Shown one piece after another: positions 1 to 7,126 of a DNA stretch of 43,796 nucleotides. Source of the DNA: Hungatella sp. UBA7603 (GTDB taxonomy: Bacteria; Bacillota; Clostridia; Lachnospirales; Lachnospiraceae); assembly GCA_002478865.1 (NCBI GenBank), contig DLJZ01000012.1, forward strand, positions 32,406 through 76,201, written 5' to 3'. The notes below the pieces were generated by a model. It did not search any database, was not told the origin of the DNA, and worked only from the letters and a program-made list of their open reading frames with translations. Each line of letters begins with the position of its first letter. Position 1 is the stretch's first letter. The translations under genes and the position numbers were made by a program.

Positions 1-1070
1 GCCGCATTCATAATCATATTCGCATAGGATGAGCTGCCTGACACCGTACCGCTTGTATCATTGGAAGAAGGAGCCGAGTTCGAAGGCCCCGTAAGACTAG
101 CCCCTGGACCGTATTCCATAAGCACACGAGGATTCTTAGGCGTAATGGAGGCATGAGGTGCCTCTAAGCTTACATTGCCAGAGCCAGAGCTTTCTGGACT
201 TCCTCCTGTTGCCGGACTTACTGTCCCGCCTGGACCAGCGTTTTGTGTGTTCCCGGTTGGATTTGATGTATTGGACGAATTTGTAGAATTCCCGCCACTG
301 GAAGAACCACCGGATAAAAAGGTTCCTTTTGTCATTGTTTGAAGTCCATCCATAGTCTGCTTATTGCTGTCATAGGAATGGCTTAAAAACTGAAATACGT
401 TTGTTTCATCAAGAAAGTTTCTAGGATCCATATAATACTTTACAATATCTTCAGAGGCAGTTACCCAACTGCTTCCGTCAAAACCTACCCAGGTGCTAGT
501 GTCCCAATTATAAGCCCCATTAAGCATGGACTTCCATGATGACATACTACTAGTATGTACCAGAGTCTTACCTACCTGACTCTCTTCCCTAACGGCTGTA
601 TTCCAGTCAAGGTTGGTCTTTTGAGCACGAAATACCCACTGAGGGTGCTGTGCGTGAAGTTCACGAAGACGTATCTTGTAACTCTCCGGAAATCCTTCCG
701 CAGTTAACTGGGACTCAAAATTTCCATCCTGAGTATAGGTAGTAGGAAACTTAAGGTAGCTTTTGGTTACATAGCCAGTAACCTTTTGGCCTGCTGAATT
801 AGATACACGTATTTGATACCACAACGCTCCGTCAGATCCATTCTTCTCATCGGTAACGCTTACAGAAGCTCCGTTAGTCAATTTTGTTACGATAGAATAG
901 GTCGTACCTGGCCCGCTCCTCACATTTAGTGAAGTAGCATTCACCGTGGCCGACCTCTCTGTGTAAGCATACGCATTTATGTAAGGCGTGACAACTCCAA
1001 AACTGGAATCCAGCACCAAAACACTGGCTAAAATTGCGGCCATCCTACGAGCCTTTTTATACTTTTTCAT
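1..1070 (-). CDS. Secreted SH3-domain protein, probable cell-wall hydrolase (partial, 3' end outside window)
   Basis: About 356 codons are open from the ATG at 1070 to the left edge, so the C-terminus is missing. The N-terminus is a signal peptide: a basic run (MKKYKKARRM) then a hydrophobic stretch ending near NAYA (about residue 40). Residues about 45-110 form a bacterial SH3 domain with the hallmark NVRSGPG. Then comes a region with PQWVFRAQKTNLDW and YYMDPRNFLDE, which I associate with clostridial exported proteins carrying a glucosaminidase-type domain further on. Around residues 255-330 there is a Ser/Gly/Asn/Pro-rich linker. The catalytic part would lie beyond the edge, so the hydrolase role is inferred from architecture only. 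The start is supported by GGGAG six bases upstream and a strong promoter at 1138-1167. Confidence 0.75.
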   Translation of the reverse strand, partial: MKKYKKARRMAAILASVLVLDSSFGVVTPYINAYAYTERSATVNATSLNVRSGPGTTYSIVTKLTNGASVSVTDEKNGSDGALWYQIRVSNSAGQKVTGYVTKSYLKFPTTYTQDGNFESQLTAEGFPESYKIRLRELHAQHPQWVFRAQKTNLDWNTAVREESQVGKTLVHTSSMSSWKSMLNGAYNWDTSTWVGFDGSSWVTASEDIVKYYMDPRNFLDETNVFQFLSHSYDSNKQTMDGLQTMTKGTFLSGGSSSGGNSTNSSNTSNPTGNTQNAGPGGTVSPATGGSPESSGSGNVSLEAPHASITPKNPRVLMEYGPGASLTGPSNSAPSSNDTSGTVSGSSSYANMIMNA

Positions 1071-1137
1071 CTGTTTCTCCCAATATGCCCTAATGTATTT
1101 TAAAATTAACAATTATATGTAAATTATCCATTTATTC

Positions 1138-1167
1138 ATTATAATGACAAATCATACCATGTGTCAA
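1138..1167 (-). promoter_or_regulatory. Sigma-A promoter of the SH3-domain gene
   Basis: On the minus strand TTGACA (1162-1167) and TATAAT (1138-1143) are both perfect consensus, 18 bases apart. Transcription should start near 1131, leaving a leader of about 60 bases before the ATG at 1070. Confidence 0.8.
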
Positions 1168-1440
1168 CCGAATCATCTAAAGTTCAGACAATTGGAATTA
1201 TTTGTAAGAAAATCTTTATAGTTTTAAATGTCATTTCAAGAAAAGAATAGGTCCTTGCAATCAAATATTGCTTATGATAGACTAAAAATCACAAGAAATC
1301 CCTATCTATAAGAACAAAAATTCATATGATAGAATCTTCACGCGATCAACTGCAGTTTTACAAAGGTAGTTTTTCTCTTCCATCAATGAGCAATTGATAC
1401 AATTGAGATGGCTCCATTTTTATTAAGATACGTATTACGG
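1168..1440. other. AT-rich intergenic region between divergent genes
   Basis: No gene, RNA gene or terminator is evident here. The only structure seen is CAATTG repeated with a three-base spacer (1391-1405, CAATTG-ATA-CAATTG) upstream of the cupin gene. It could be an operator, or chance in AT-rich sequence. TTGATA at 1394 has no convincing -10 at the right distance, so the cupin promoter is unresolved. Confidence 0.4.
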
Positions 1441-1482
1441 AAAGGAGTATATGATGATTCAATCATCATATAACACAAAATG
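1441..1482 (+). promoter_or_regulatory. Ribosome binding site split from its start codon by a perfect palindrome
   Basis: AAAGGAG (1441-1447) lies 32 bases from the only in-frame ATG of the cupin gene (1480), too far for normal initiation. The sequence between is almost entirely a palindrome: TATATGATGATT (1448-1459), a central C (1460), then AATCATCATATA (1461-1472). As RNA this gives an 11-bp stem with a three-base loop. If it folds, seven bases remain between Shine-Dalgarno and ATG, the optimum. An alternative reading is a DNA operator. Confidence 0.6.
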
Positions 1483-1986
1483 CATACAGCAGATTATTTT
1501 ATACAGAAGTTAGATATGACACCTCATCCAGAAGGTGGCTTCTTTAAAGAAAACGAAACCTCCAGCGATCATACACTGGTGACCAATGACGAAACTGGAA
1601 CATCAAAATCACGAAAATTATGGACAAGCATATACTTTCTCCTAAGAGACGGTGAAGTATCAAACTTTCACCGTTTAGAGTCAGATGAAATGTGGTATTA
1701 TCATGCCGGATCTTCCTTGACCATATATATAATAACGCCAGAGGGAGAATTATTAACAAAAGAACTTGGACTGGACATGGAAAAAGGGGAACAACCACAG
1801 GTTTTGGTTCCTAAGGGGACTATCTTTGGTTCTGCTATGAACAAAGAAGGATACGCCTTAGTTGGCTGTATGGTTTCCCCAGGATTTGTATTTGAAGACT
1901 TTGAGTTAATTGACCGTACTGATTTATTAAAGAATTACCCTCAGTATAAAGAAACGATCATAAAGCTTTCCATGGAAACCACTTAA
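1480..1986 (+). CDS. Cupin domain protein, DUF985 (cupin_5) family
   Basis: The 168-residue product is a single small beta-barrel cupin of the DUF985 type. The family N-terminal signature PHPEGGFFKE is at residues 16-25, the first cupin motif around FHRLESDEMWYYHAG (63-77), and the second region VPKGTIFGSA then GCMVSPGFVFEDFEL (about 111-143). The length matches the family. These proteins are soluble and their substrates are poorly known; some relatives were proposed to bind sugars or nucleotide-sugar derivatives, so no reaction is assigned. A stop codon at 1471-1473 excludes any upstream in-frame start, which makes the hairpin-spaced ribosome binding site the interesting part. It stands alone, convergent with the decarboxylase-type operon. 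Confidence 0.85.
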   Translation: MHTADYFIQKLDMTPHPEGGFFKENETSSDHTLVTNDETGTSKSRKLWTSIYFLLRDGEVSNFHRLESDEMWYYHAGSSLTIYIITPEGELLTKELGLDMEKGEQPQVLVPKGTIFGSAMNKEGYALVGCMVSPGFVFEDFELIDRTDLLKNYPQYKETIIKLSMETT

Positions 1987-2005
1987 CTATTTATCATTAA
2001 AAAAT

Positions 2006-2034
2006 ATAAGGCTCCCCTTATCGGGGAGCCTTAT
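2006..2034. terminator. Bidirectional intrinsic terminator
   Basis: A perfect stem AAGGCTCCCC / GGGGAGCCTT (2008-2017, 2023-2032) with a five-base loop, extended by two A-T pairs. T-rich tracts follow on both strands (GCTTTTT on plus, ATTTTTT on minus), serving the convergent cupin gene and carboxylase operon. Confidence 0.9.
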
Positions 2035-2039
2035 GCTTT

Positions 2040-3452
2040 TTAAACTGGATACGCTTTGCTATCCTTATCTGCTACCGTTACATCAACACCTGTCTGCTGA
2101 GCTGCACGATATTCAAAAAATTCTTTTGCAACCGCTGGGAACAGTGCGTAGGATAATACATCCTCATCCTGCTGTTTCCACTGAGCGCATTCCTTTTCAA
2201 ATCTAGGAAGCTGTGGCTTAATATTATCCGCCGGACGACAGGTAATAGGAGTTTCGTCTCCGATGACCTTTTTCTGGATTTCAGCATTAAACGGTTTTAC
2301 CGTCTGGCCAAATTCTCCTAAGAACATCTTTCTTGTCTCTTTCGTAACCATCTTGTAACGCTCACCGCTGATTACATTTAAAACAGCCTGTGTACCAACA
2401 ATCTGGGAAGATGGAGTTACAAGTGGAGCTTCACCAAGATCCTGTCTTACTCTTGGAATTTCCTGAAGAACTTCCAAGTATTTATCTTCCTGACCTGCTT
2501 CTTTTAACTGGCTAACCAGATTAGAAAGCATACCGCCTGGTACCTGGTACTGTAATGTCTTTATATCAACACCAAGAACCTTAGGATTTAAAAGACCACT
2601 CTTTAATGCTTCTTCACGGATTGGCAGAAAAAATTCACAGATTTCTGCCAGAAGATTCTGGTCAAAGCCTGTATCATATGGAGTCCCTCTAAAGGTCTCT
2701 ACCATAACCTCAGTCGCTGGCTGGCTGGTTCCAAGTGCAAGAGGAGAAATTGCAGTATCAATGATGTCACATCCTGCTTCCACTGCCTTTAAGTAAGTCA
2801 TAGAAGCAACACCAGAAGTGTAATGAGTGTGAACGTCGATAGGAAGCTTTGTAGAATCCTTTAACGCACTAATCAGTTCTTCTGCTTTGTAAGGAGTTAA
2901 AAGTCCTGCCATATCCTTTACGCAGATAGAAGCTGCTCCCATATCTTCAATTCTTTTTGCAATATCTTTCCAGTATTCTAAAGTATAGGCATCACCTAGA
3001 GTATAGCTTAACGCTACCTGTGCATGGCCATTTTCTTTATTACAAGCACTTACAGCAGTCTGTAAGTTACGGATATCGTTTAAGCAGTCAAAGATACGGA
3101 TAATATCAATACCATTTGCCAGTGACTTCTGAACAAAGTATTCAACTACGTCATCAGCATAATGATTGTAACCTAAAATATTCTGTCCGCGGAAAAGCAT
3201 CTGCAGTTTTGTGTTCTTAAAACCATCCTTTAACTTTCTAAGTCTAGTCCAAGGATCTTCCTTTAAGAAGCGAAGGCTCGCATCAAAAGTTGCGCCACCC
3301 CAGCACTCTACTGCATGATATCCAACCTGATCCATCTTCTCTACAATCGGAAGCATCTGATCGGTTGTCATTCTTGTAGCAATCAAAGACTGATGAGCAT
3401 CACGAAGGGCTGTCTCTACAATCTTGACTGGCTTTTTCTCTATATCTGCCAT
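2040..3452 (-). CDS. oadA: Oxaloacetate decarboxylase alpha-type / transcarboxylase 5S-type carboxyltransferase subunit
   Basis: A 470-residue biotin-dependent carboxyltransferase that moves CO2 between an alpha-keto acid (pyruvate/oxaloacetate) and carboxybiotin. The TIM-barrel part starts with ETALRDAHQS, whose Asp18 is a metal ligand; the catalytic lysine lies in CVKDMAGLL (about residue 180), and DVHTHYTSG (about 206-214) supplies the metal-binding histidines. The conserved PYC/OADA C-terminal domain covers about 290-455. The biotinyl domain found at the end of classical OadA is absent; it is encoded separately just upstream. This split matches OadA of many clostridia and also the 5S subunit of transcarboxylase. 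AGGAGG lies seven bases before the ATG. Last gene of a four-gene operon ending at a strong terminator. Confidence 0.88.
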   Translation of the reverse strand: MADIEKKPVKIVETALRDAHQSLIATRMTTDQMLPIVEKMDQVGYHAVECWGGATFDASLRFLKEDPWTRLRKLKDGFKNTKLQMLFRGQNILGYNHYADDVVEYFVQKSLANGIDIIRIFDCLNDIRNLQTAVSACNKENGHAQVALSYTLGDAYTLEYWKDIAKRIEDMGAASICVKDMAGLLTPYKAEELISALKDSTKLPIDVHTHYTSGVASMTYLKAVEAGCDIIDTAISPLALGTSQPATEVMVETFRGTPYDTGFDQNLLAEICEFFLPIREEALKSGLLNPKVLGVDIKTLQYQVPGGMLSNLVSQLKEAGQEDKYLEVLQEIPRVRQDLGEAPLVTPSSQIVGTQAVLNVISGERYKMVTKETRKMFLGEFGQTVKPFNAEIQKKVIGDETPITCRPADNIKPQLPRFEKECAQWKQQDEDVLSYALFPAVAKEFFEYRAAQQTGVDVTVADKDSKAYPV

Positions 3453-3505
3453 TGTCTTACCTCCTGGTCATTGTTAATTCTGCTCTGATTTGAGCGTTAC
3501 AGGTA

Positions 3506-3522
3506 CCGGCAGTAACTACCGG
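3506..3522 (-). other. Intercistronic hairpin in the carboxylase mRNA
   Basis: In the 80-base gap between biotin carrier and oadA the transcript can form CCGGTAG-TTA-CTGCCGG, seven pairs including one G-U with a three-base loop. There is no T-run, so it is not a terminator. It may influence mRNA stability or subunit ratio; this is inference. Confidence 0.45.
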
Positions 3523-3532
3523 CATTGTCATC

Positions 3533-3934
3533 TTAATTCAGTGTTACTAATGTTGAGCCAGACTCTACCGTATCGCCATTAGACACATTGATGCTTGCAA
3601 CGGTTCCATCAGATGATGCTACGATTTCGTTTTCCATCTTCATAGCTTCAAGAATAACTAATACATCGCCTTTTTTTACTGCCTGTCCTACGCTTACTTT
3701 AACACCAAGAATCTTACCTGGCATTGGAGCTGGAACGGTAACAGAACCCTGAGAGCCTGCTGGTGCTGGAGCCGCTGTTGGTGCTGGAGCTGCTGCTACT
3801 GGTGCTGGAGCTGCTGCCACTGGTGCTGGAGCTGCTACTGGAGCTGCTGCTCTTGGTGCTGCAACCTGTGTTGTACCTTCTTCTACGGATACGTTATAAA
3901 CATTACCATTTACTGTGATTGTATAATTTTTCAT
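3533..3934 (-). CDS. Biotin/lipoyl carrier protein (1.3S-type, BCCP-like)
   Basis: A 133-residue biotin carrier that shuttles the carboxyl group between the two carboxyltransferase subunits of this operon. The N-terminal 22 residues are followed by a flexible Ala/Pro linker (about 23-62) and a biotinyl domain (about 63-133). The biotin attachment site is EAMKMEN with Lys99 as acceptor. Size and layout closely resemble the 1.3S subunit of Propionibacterium transcarboxylase (123 residues) and separate carriers of methylmalonyl-CoA decarboxylases. GGAGG sits nine bases before the ATG; the gap to the OadG-like gene is 21 bases, so the two are co-transcribed. The linker DNA is an internal tandem repeat and may vary in length between strains. 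Confidence 0.92.
   Translation of the reverse strand: MKNYTITVNGNVYNVSVEEGTTQVAAPRAAAPVAAPAPVAAAPAPVAAAPAPTAAPAPAGSQGSVTVPAPMPGKILGVKVSVGQAVKKGDVLVILEAMKMENEIVASSDGTVASINVSNGDTVESGSTLVTLN
3761..3850. repeat. Tandem 18-21 bp repeats encoding the Ala/Pro linker
   Basis: About four copies of a unit beginning TGGTGCTGGAGCTGCTGC follow one another (near 3761, 3779, 3800 and 3821, then a partial copy). They lie inside the biotin carrier gene, keep frame, and encode the Ala-Pro hinge. Confidence 0.75.
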
Positions 3935-3955
3935 GATGAAAATCCTCCTGATTAT

Positions 3956-4699
3956 TTAAGCATTTTTCCATTTACTAGCTGGTGCACGTTTGATTGAACG
4001 GACAACCAGACCGCTTGGTGAACTTCCTGTACTTGCTGCAATTGCAGCAATAAGAACAATCACCAATTCCATATCATCCATAAGATTTACTTCTGCCTGA
4101 CTTGCTGTCCCTACCTGTGGTGCAGATGAAACAGCTGCTGGTGCACTGGTGCTTGATCCTTCTGAAGAATCATCAGATCCACCGTTGAATTTGCGCACAC
4201 CTATAATTGCCAATACAAGTATAATAGCTCCAACTGCCAGCCAGCCATATAAATCTTCCTGGCTGTTAGCACTCTTCTCTGGTGTGAAGTCTACTGACAC
4301 TATCTTTGTTAAAGTAGAATCCATTGCGACTGTGAACGTTATACTCTTCTTTTCAAAAACAGCATTCACGGTTGCACTGTATCCTTCTGGTGTAGTCGTT
4401 ATCTTAACATCGTCTCCGATGGATACCAATTCTCCCAGTTCTGGCTTTAAGCTCTTCCAAGAATCTGCTGCCTTAGAAAAGATAGCCGCCTGTTCAGCCT
4501 GAGTCTTAAACTTTTCCACATCTTCGTCTTTTAAATCTACAAACATCTGAAGAAATGGTTCCGCAATCTGCTCAAGCTGTGACTGTGCATTGGGATCTAC
4601 CTGTTGTGGAGCGGTTTCAGCCTTACTGCTTATGGAGAATGAAAGGAGGCAGACAGCCATAGTAAGTCCCATTGCGATTCGTTTCAAATTCAGTTTCAT
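3956..4699 (-). CDS. OadG-like membrane subunit with an added extracytoplasmic domain
   Basis: A 247-residue membrane protein. Residues 1-28 form a signal peptide (cleavage near SKAET). Residues about 38-145 form a small extracytoplasmic domain beginning QLEQIAEPFLQMF, resembling DUF3887-type secreted domains (moderate confidence). A transmembrane segment covers about 152-170 (WLAVGAIILVLAIIGV). After a Ser-rich stretch, the C-terminal 40 residues match the cytoplasmic tail of OadG: MELVIVLIAAIAASTGSSPS, then VVRSIKR and a Trp. In decarboxylase pumps OadG assembles the soluble carboxyltransferase/biotin parts at the membrane. Here it lies between carboxyltransferase (17-base gap) and biotin carrier genes. 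Classical OadG has about 80-100 residues, so the outer domain is an extension. Confidence 0.75.
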   Translation of the reverse strand: MKLNLKRIAMGLTMAVCLLSFSISSKAETAPQQVDPNAQSQLEQIAEPFLQMFVDLKDEDVEKFKTQAEQAAIFSKAADSWKSLKPELGELVSIGDDVKITTTPEGYSATVNAVFEKKSITFTVAMDSTLTKIVSVDFTPEKSANSQEDLYGWLAVGAIILVLAIIGVRKFNGGSDDSSEGSSTSAPAAVSSAPQVGTASQAEVNLMDDMELVIVLIAAIAASTGSSPSGLVVRSIKRAPASKWKNA

Positions 4700-4716
4700 A
4701 TTCCTGTCACCTCATT

Positions 4717-6171
4717 CTAAATCGTGCCATGTTTTTTAGCGGGACGATCCTCATTTTTTGTAAATAACATCTCAAATGCAGCTGCAACCCTTGCTCTAGT
4801 CTCGCTGGCATCAATGATATCATCAACATATCCTCTCTTTGCTGCGGATACAGCGCTGGACTGAATCTGCTTGTAGTTCTCAGCCTTCTCTGCAATCAGA
4901 GCTTTTCCATCATCAGCTTTTGAGATCTCATCAGCATACATAATTTTTGCAGCTTCCTGTGAATCCATCATGCCGATTGATGCGTTCTGCCATGCATATA
5001 CAACATCAGCTCCAATGGATTTGCTGTTCATGGTTAAATAAGCGGTTCCAAATGCATTACCGATAACAACTGTTACTTTTGGTACTGTTGCATTCGCAAA
5101 TGCATAGGTCAGCTTTGCAGAAGCTTTAGCAATTGCTTTTTCTGCACACTTTGTCGCTTCATAACCTTTTACATTAACAAGAGTAAGAAGAGGAATTTCA
5201 AATGCATCGCAGAAATTTACAAATTCAGCCGCTTTTACACAACCCTCTGCTGTTAATAAAGCGTCATACTGAGCCGTCTTAACGCCGCCTTCATCATAAG
5301 CTTCTGTCTTATTTGCAACGCAGCCAATTGTCTGACCGTTTAAGCGAATAAAGCCGGTAACCATAGAAGGTGCATAATTCTTCTTTGTTTCCATAAAGAA
5401 CTGATCATCGGAAATCTGAGTCAATGCGATGGTTGTATCTCCAACGTAATTTGACAAATCAGAGCTGATGCGATTTAAATCATCACTGCACTCGCTGTAA
5501 GAAAGGTCATCTTGATTGTTAGCAGGAAGAATGGAAATCAGTGTCCTAATCTGTGACAAGATCTCTTCTCCTTCTCCAATAAAATCTACCAGACCAGTTT
5601 CTTTGCTCTGAAAATCAGCGGAAGCTGTGTTACACTTCTCTGTGTAATTTTCCTGAATAGCATTAGGAGCATTGACAAACAGCTTACCGCCTTTTGTCTC
5701 CATGAATGTGAAGTCTGACATCGCTGCTGATACAGCCATTCCGCCACCACAAGCTCCAAACACTGCTGTAATCTGAGGAATTACTCCAGATGCAAGTGTC
5801 TGGCTTAAATACACTTCGCCAAAACCATTTAATGCATCGGTTGCTTCCTGAAGTCTTAATCCTGCACAATCAACCAGGCCAACGACTGGAGCACCTGTCT
5901 TCATAGCCATATTGTAAAGTTTTGTGATCTTTTTCGCATGCATCTCACCTACTGAACCACCGAGAACTGATGCATCCTGGCTGTATACATAAACAAGACA
6001 GCCTTCAATTGTACCGTAGCCAGTAACAACACCGTCAGCCGGAGTTTCTTTTGCTGACATGTTAAAGTCAGTGCTCCTTGCTGTTACGTAGCCGCCAACT
6101 TCAACAAAACTATTCTCATCAAGCAAAGCATGAATTCGATTACTTGCTGATGTTTGTGTTGAATTACTCAT
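4717..6171 (-). CDS. Acyl-CoA-type carboxyltransferase subunit (12S / methylmalonyl-CoA decarboxylase alpha-like)
   Basis: A 484-residue crotonase-fold carboxyltransferase with tandem N and C halves, the type that exchanges CO2 between biotin and an acyl-CoA such as propionyl-/methylmalonyl-CoA. Typical stretches are GYGTIEGCLVYVYSQD, GGSVGEMHAKKI, GAPVVGLVDCAGLRLQEA and, in the oxyanion-hole region, GACGGGMAVSAA. The C-terminal half has IPLLTLVNVKGY and GNAFGTAYLTMNSKSIGAD. It is shorter than many relatives (about 510-520). A longer frame begins at 6186, but GGAGG within it lies eight bases before the ATG at 6171, so 6171 is preferred. First gene of the operon; the acyl-CoA substrate cannot be decided from sequence. 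Confidence 0.82.
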   Translation of the reverse strand: MSNSTQTSASNRIHALLDENSFVEVGGYVTARSTDFNMSAKETPADGVVTGYGTIEGCLVYVYSQDASVLGGSVGEMHAKKITKLYNMAMKTGAPVVGLVDCAGLRLQEATDALNGFGEVYLSQTLASGVIPQITAVFGACGGGMAVSAAMSDFTFMETKGGKLFVNAPNAIQENYTEKCNTASADFQSKETGLVDFIGEGEEILSQIRTLISILPANNQDDLSYSECSDDLNRISSDLSNYVGDTTIALTQISDDQFFMETKKNYAPSMVTGFIRLNGQTIGCVANKTEAYDEGGVKTAQYDALLTAEGCVKAAEFVNFCDAFEIPLLTLVNVKGYEATKCAEKAIAKASAKLTYAFANATVPKVTVVIGNAFGTAYLTMNSKSIGADVVYAWQNASIGMMDSQEAAKIMYADEISKADDGKALIAEKAENYKQIQSSAVSAAKRGYVDDIIDASETRARVAAAFEMLFTKNEDRPAKKHGTI

Positions 6172-6260
6172 TTTGCAATCCTCCATTTTGTAATAAATAT
6201 ATAATTCTATGCGATAGGAAACCGATGAATTATAATTAACACTTATTTCTGCCGATTATA

Positions 6261-6289
6261 ATTGTATAATTAAACCAGATGATTTACAA
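6261..6289 (-). promoter_or_regulatory. Candidate sigma-A promoter of the carboxylase operon
   Basis: Minus-strand TTGTAA (6284-6289) and TACAAT (6261-6266) are separated by 17 bases, followed by a leader of about 85 bases. Another TATAAT (6256-6261 region) overlaps but lacks a spaced -35. Confidence 0.55.
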
Positions 6290-6301
6290 GCAGTTTTTAA
6301 C

Positions 6302-6353
6302 AAAAAAAGAACAGAAAACTATGTGGTTTCCACAACTAATTGTTCCCTGTTCT
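6302..6353 (-). terminator. Intrinsic terminator of the lipoprotein gene
   Basis: Minus strand: AGAACAG pairs with CTGTTCT (arms 6347-6353 and 6308-6314), with an inner TGTGG/CCACA stem and internal loops, followed at once by seven T residues. It separates the lipoprotein gene from the downstream carboxylase promoter. Confidence 0.8.
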
Positions 6354-6442
6354 CTACGATTCTAATCACTTTGACGTATTATGTCGAGATATCCGTCGTT
6401 TTGTATATTTTTGTCTTGTAATTTTGTTAATTTTGAACATAG

Positions 6443-6997
6443 CTATTCTTTGATTTCAATTATGCCAAAACTGCCATCCTCGTTCGACTGGAATGTGATT
6501 TTGGATTCGCCTTCTCCCAGCACTATATTCTTTTCTATCGTATTAAGAGAACCAGTGTCGACATTAGCCACCGCTATCATCAAATCATCTCCAAATACCA
6601 TATCCGGATTTAACTTTATTAAATCTTCCCTTTTTTCAAATACTATGGTTTCTTTATCCATGCTTATAAAACTACAAGGATATCGTAATAAATCTGCCAA
6701 TGACTCCAAGTCCCGGTCTGCGATTGCCTCCTGGATCTTCTCAGCAAACGCCTCTGCCCGATTATCTAGCTCAAGACTTTCGCTGCTTTCCGTTGCTCCC
6801 GGTCCTTCCTGGCCTTCCTCTTCTGCAGAATCTTCCTGTATCATTGCTTTTTCCAAATTGCCGGCCGCAGTTTCTGATTCCGTTGTTATCCCTGGGGTCT
6901 CTACGGAATCTACAGCTTTCTTACTGCCGCAGCCAGCCGTTAACACTGCCGTCATGATTATGACGAAACAGATACAACTGGTTTTATTCCTTATCAT
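6443..6997 (-). CDS. Lipoprotein of unknown function
   Basis: A 184-residue exported lipoprotein. The start at 6997 is chosen because GGGAGG precedes it by ten bases; the longer frame to 7048 would run through the promoter. The signal peptide MIRNKTSCICFVIIMTAVL ends in the lipobox LTAGC, so the Cys is lipidated and the protein anchored outside. An acidic linker rich in Glu/Ser follows (about residues 30-80), then a globular domain with AEAFAEKIQEAIADRDLESL, which resembles small secreted DUF3887/NTF2-like folds, ending in a short beta-rich C-terminus. It is monocistronic with its own promoter and terminator. No function is recognised. Confidence 0.8.
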   Translation of the reverse strand: MIRNKTSCICFVIIMTAVLTAGCGSKKAVDSVETPGITTESETAAGNLEKAMIQEDSAEEEGQEGPGATESSESLELDNRAEAFAEKIQEAIADRDLESLADLLRYPCSFISMDKETIVFEKREDLIKLNPDMVFGDDLMIAVANVDTGSLNTIEKNIVLGEGESKITFQSNEDGSFGIIEIKE

Positions 6998-7038
6998 GTT
7001 ATTGATTCCTCCCTGCGTCCTATCTTTGCTTCGGCCAC

Positions 7039-7068
7039 AGTATAGCACCTAAAAAGATTATAAGTCAA
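7039..7068 (-). promoter_or_regulatory. Sigma-A promoter of the lipoprotein gene
   Basis: Minus-strand TTGACT (7063-7068) and TATACT (7039-7044), spacer 18. The start point near 7032 leaves a 35-base leader carrying the ribosome binding site. Confidence 0.75.
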
Positions 7069-7126
7069 TAGAGTTTTTAAAACTGTAAACCTTAGACTGT
7101 ATTCTGTAAGAACCCGTAATTTATCC

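Noticed and set aside
1451..1513. Twenty-codon reading frame beginning at the ATG close to the AAAGGAG upstream of the cupin gene
   Set aside because: It overlaps the cupin start in another frame and its product is not recognisable; the palindrome explains the odd spacing better. It is kept only as an alternative reading.
3761..3850. Tandem repeats as a CRISPR or mobile element
   Set aside because: They are in-frame coding repeats for the Ala/Pro linker, with no spacer structure.
6381..7052. 223-codon open frame on the plus strand opposite the lipoprotein gene
   Set aside because: No ribosome binding site or recognisable domain; it is the complement of a well-supported lipoprotein gene with promoter, lipobox and terminator.
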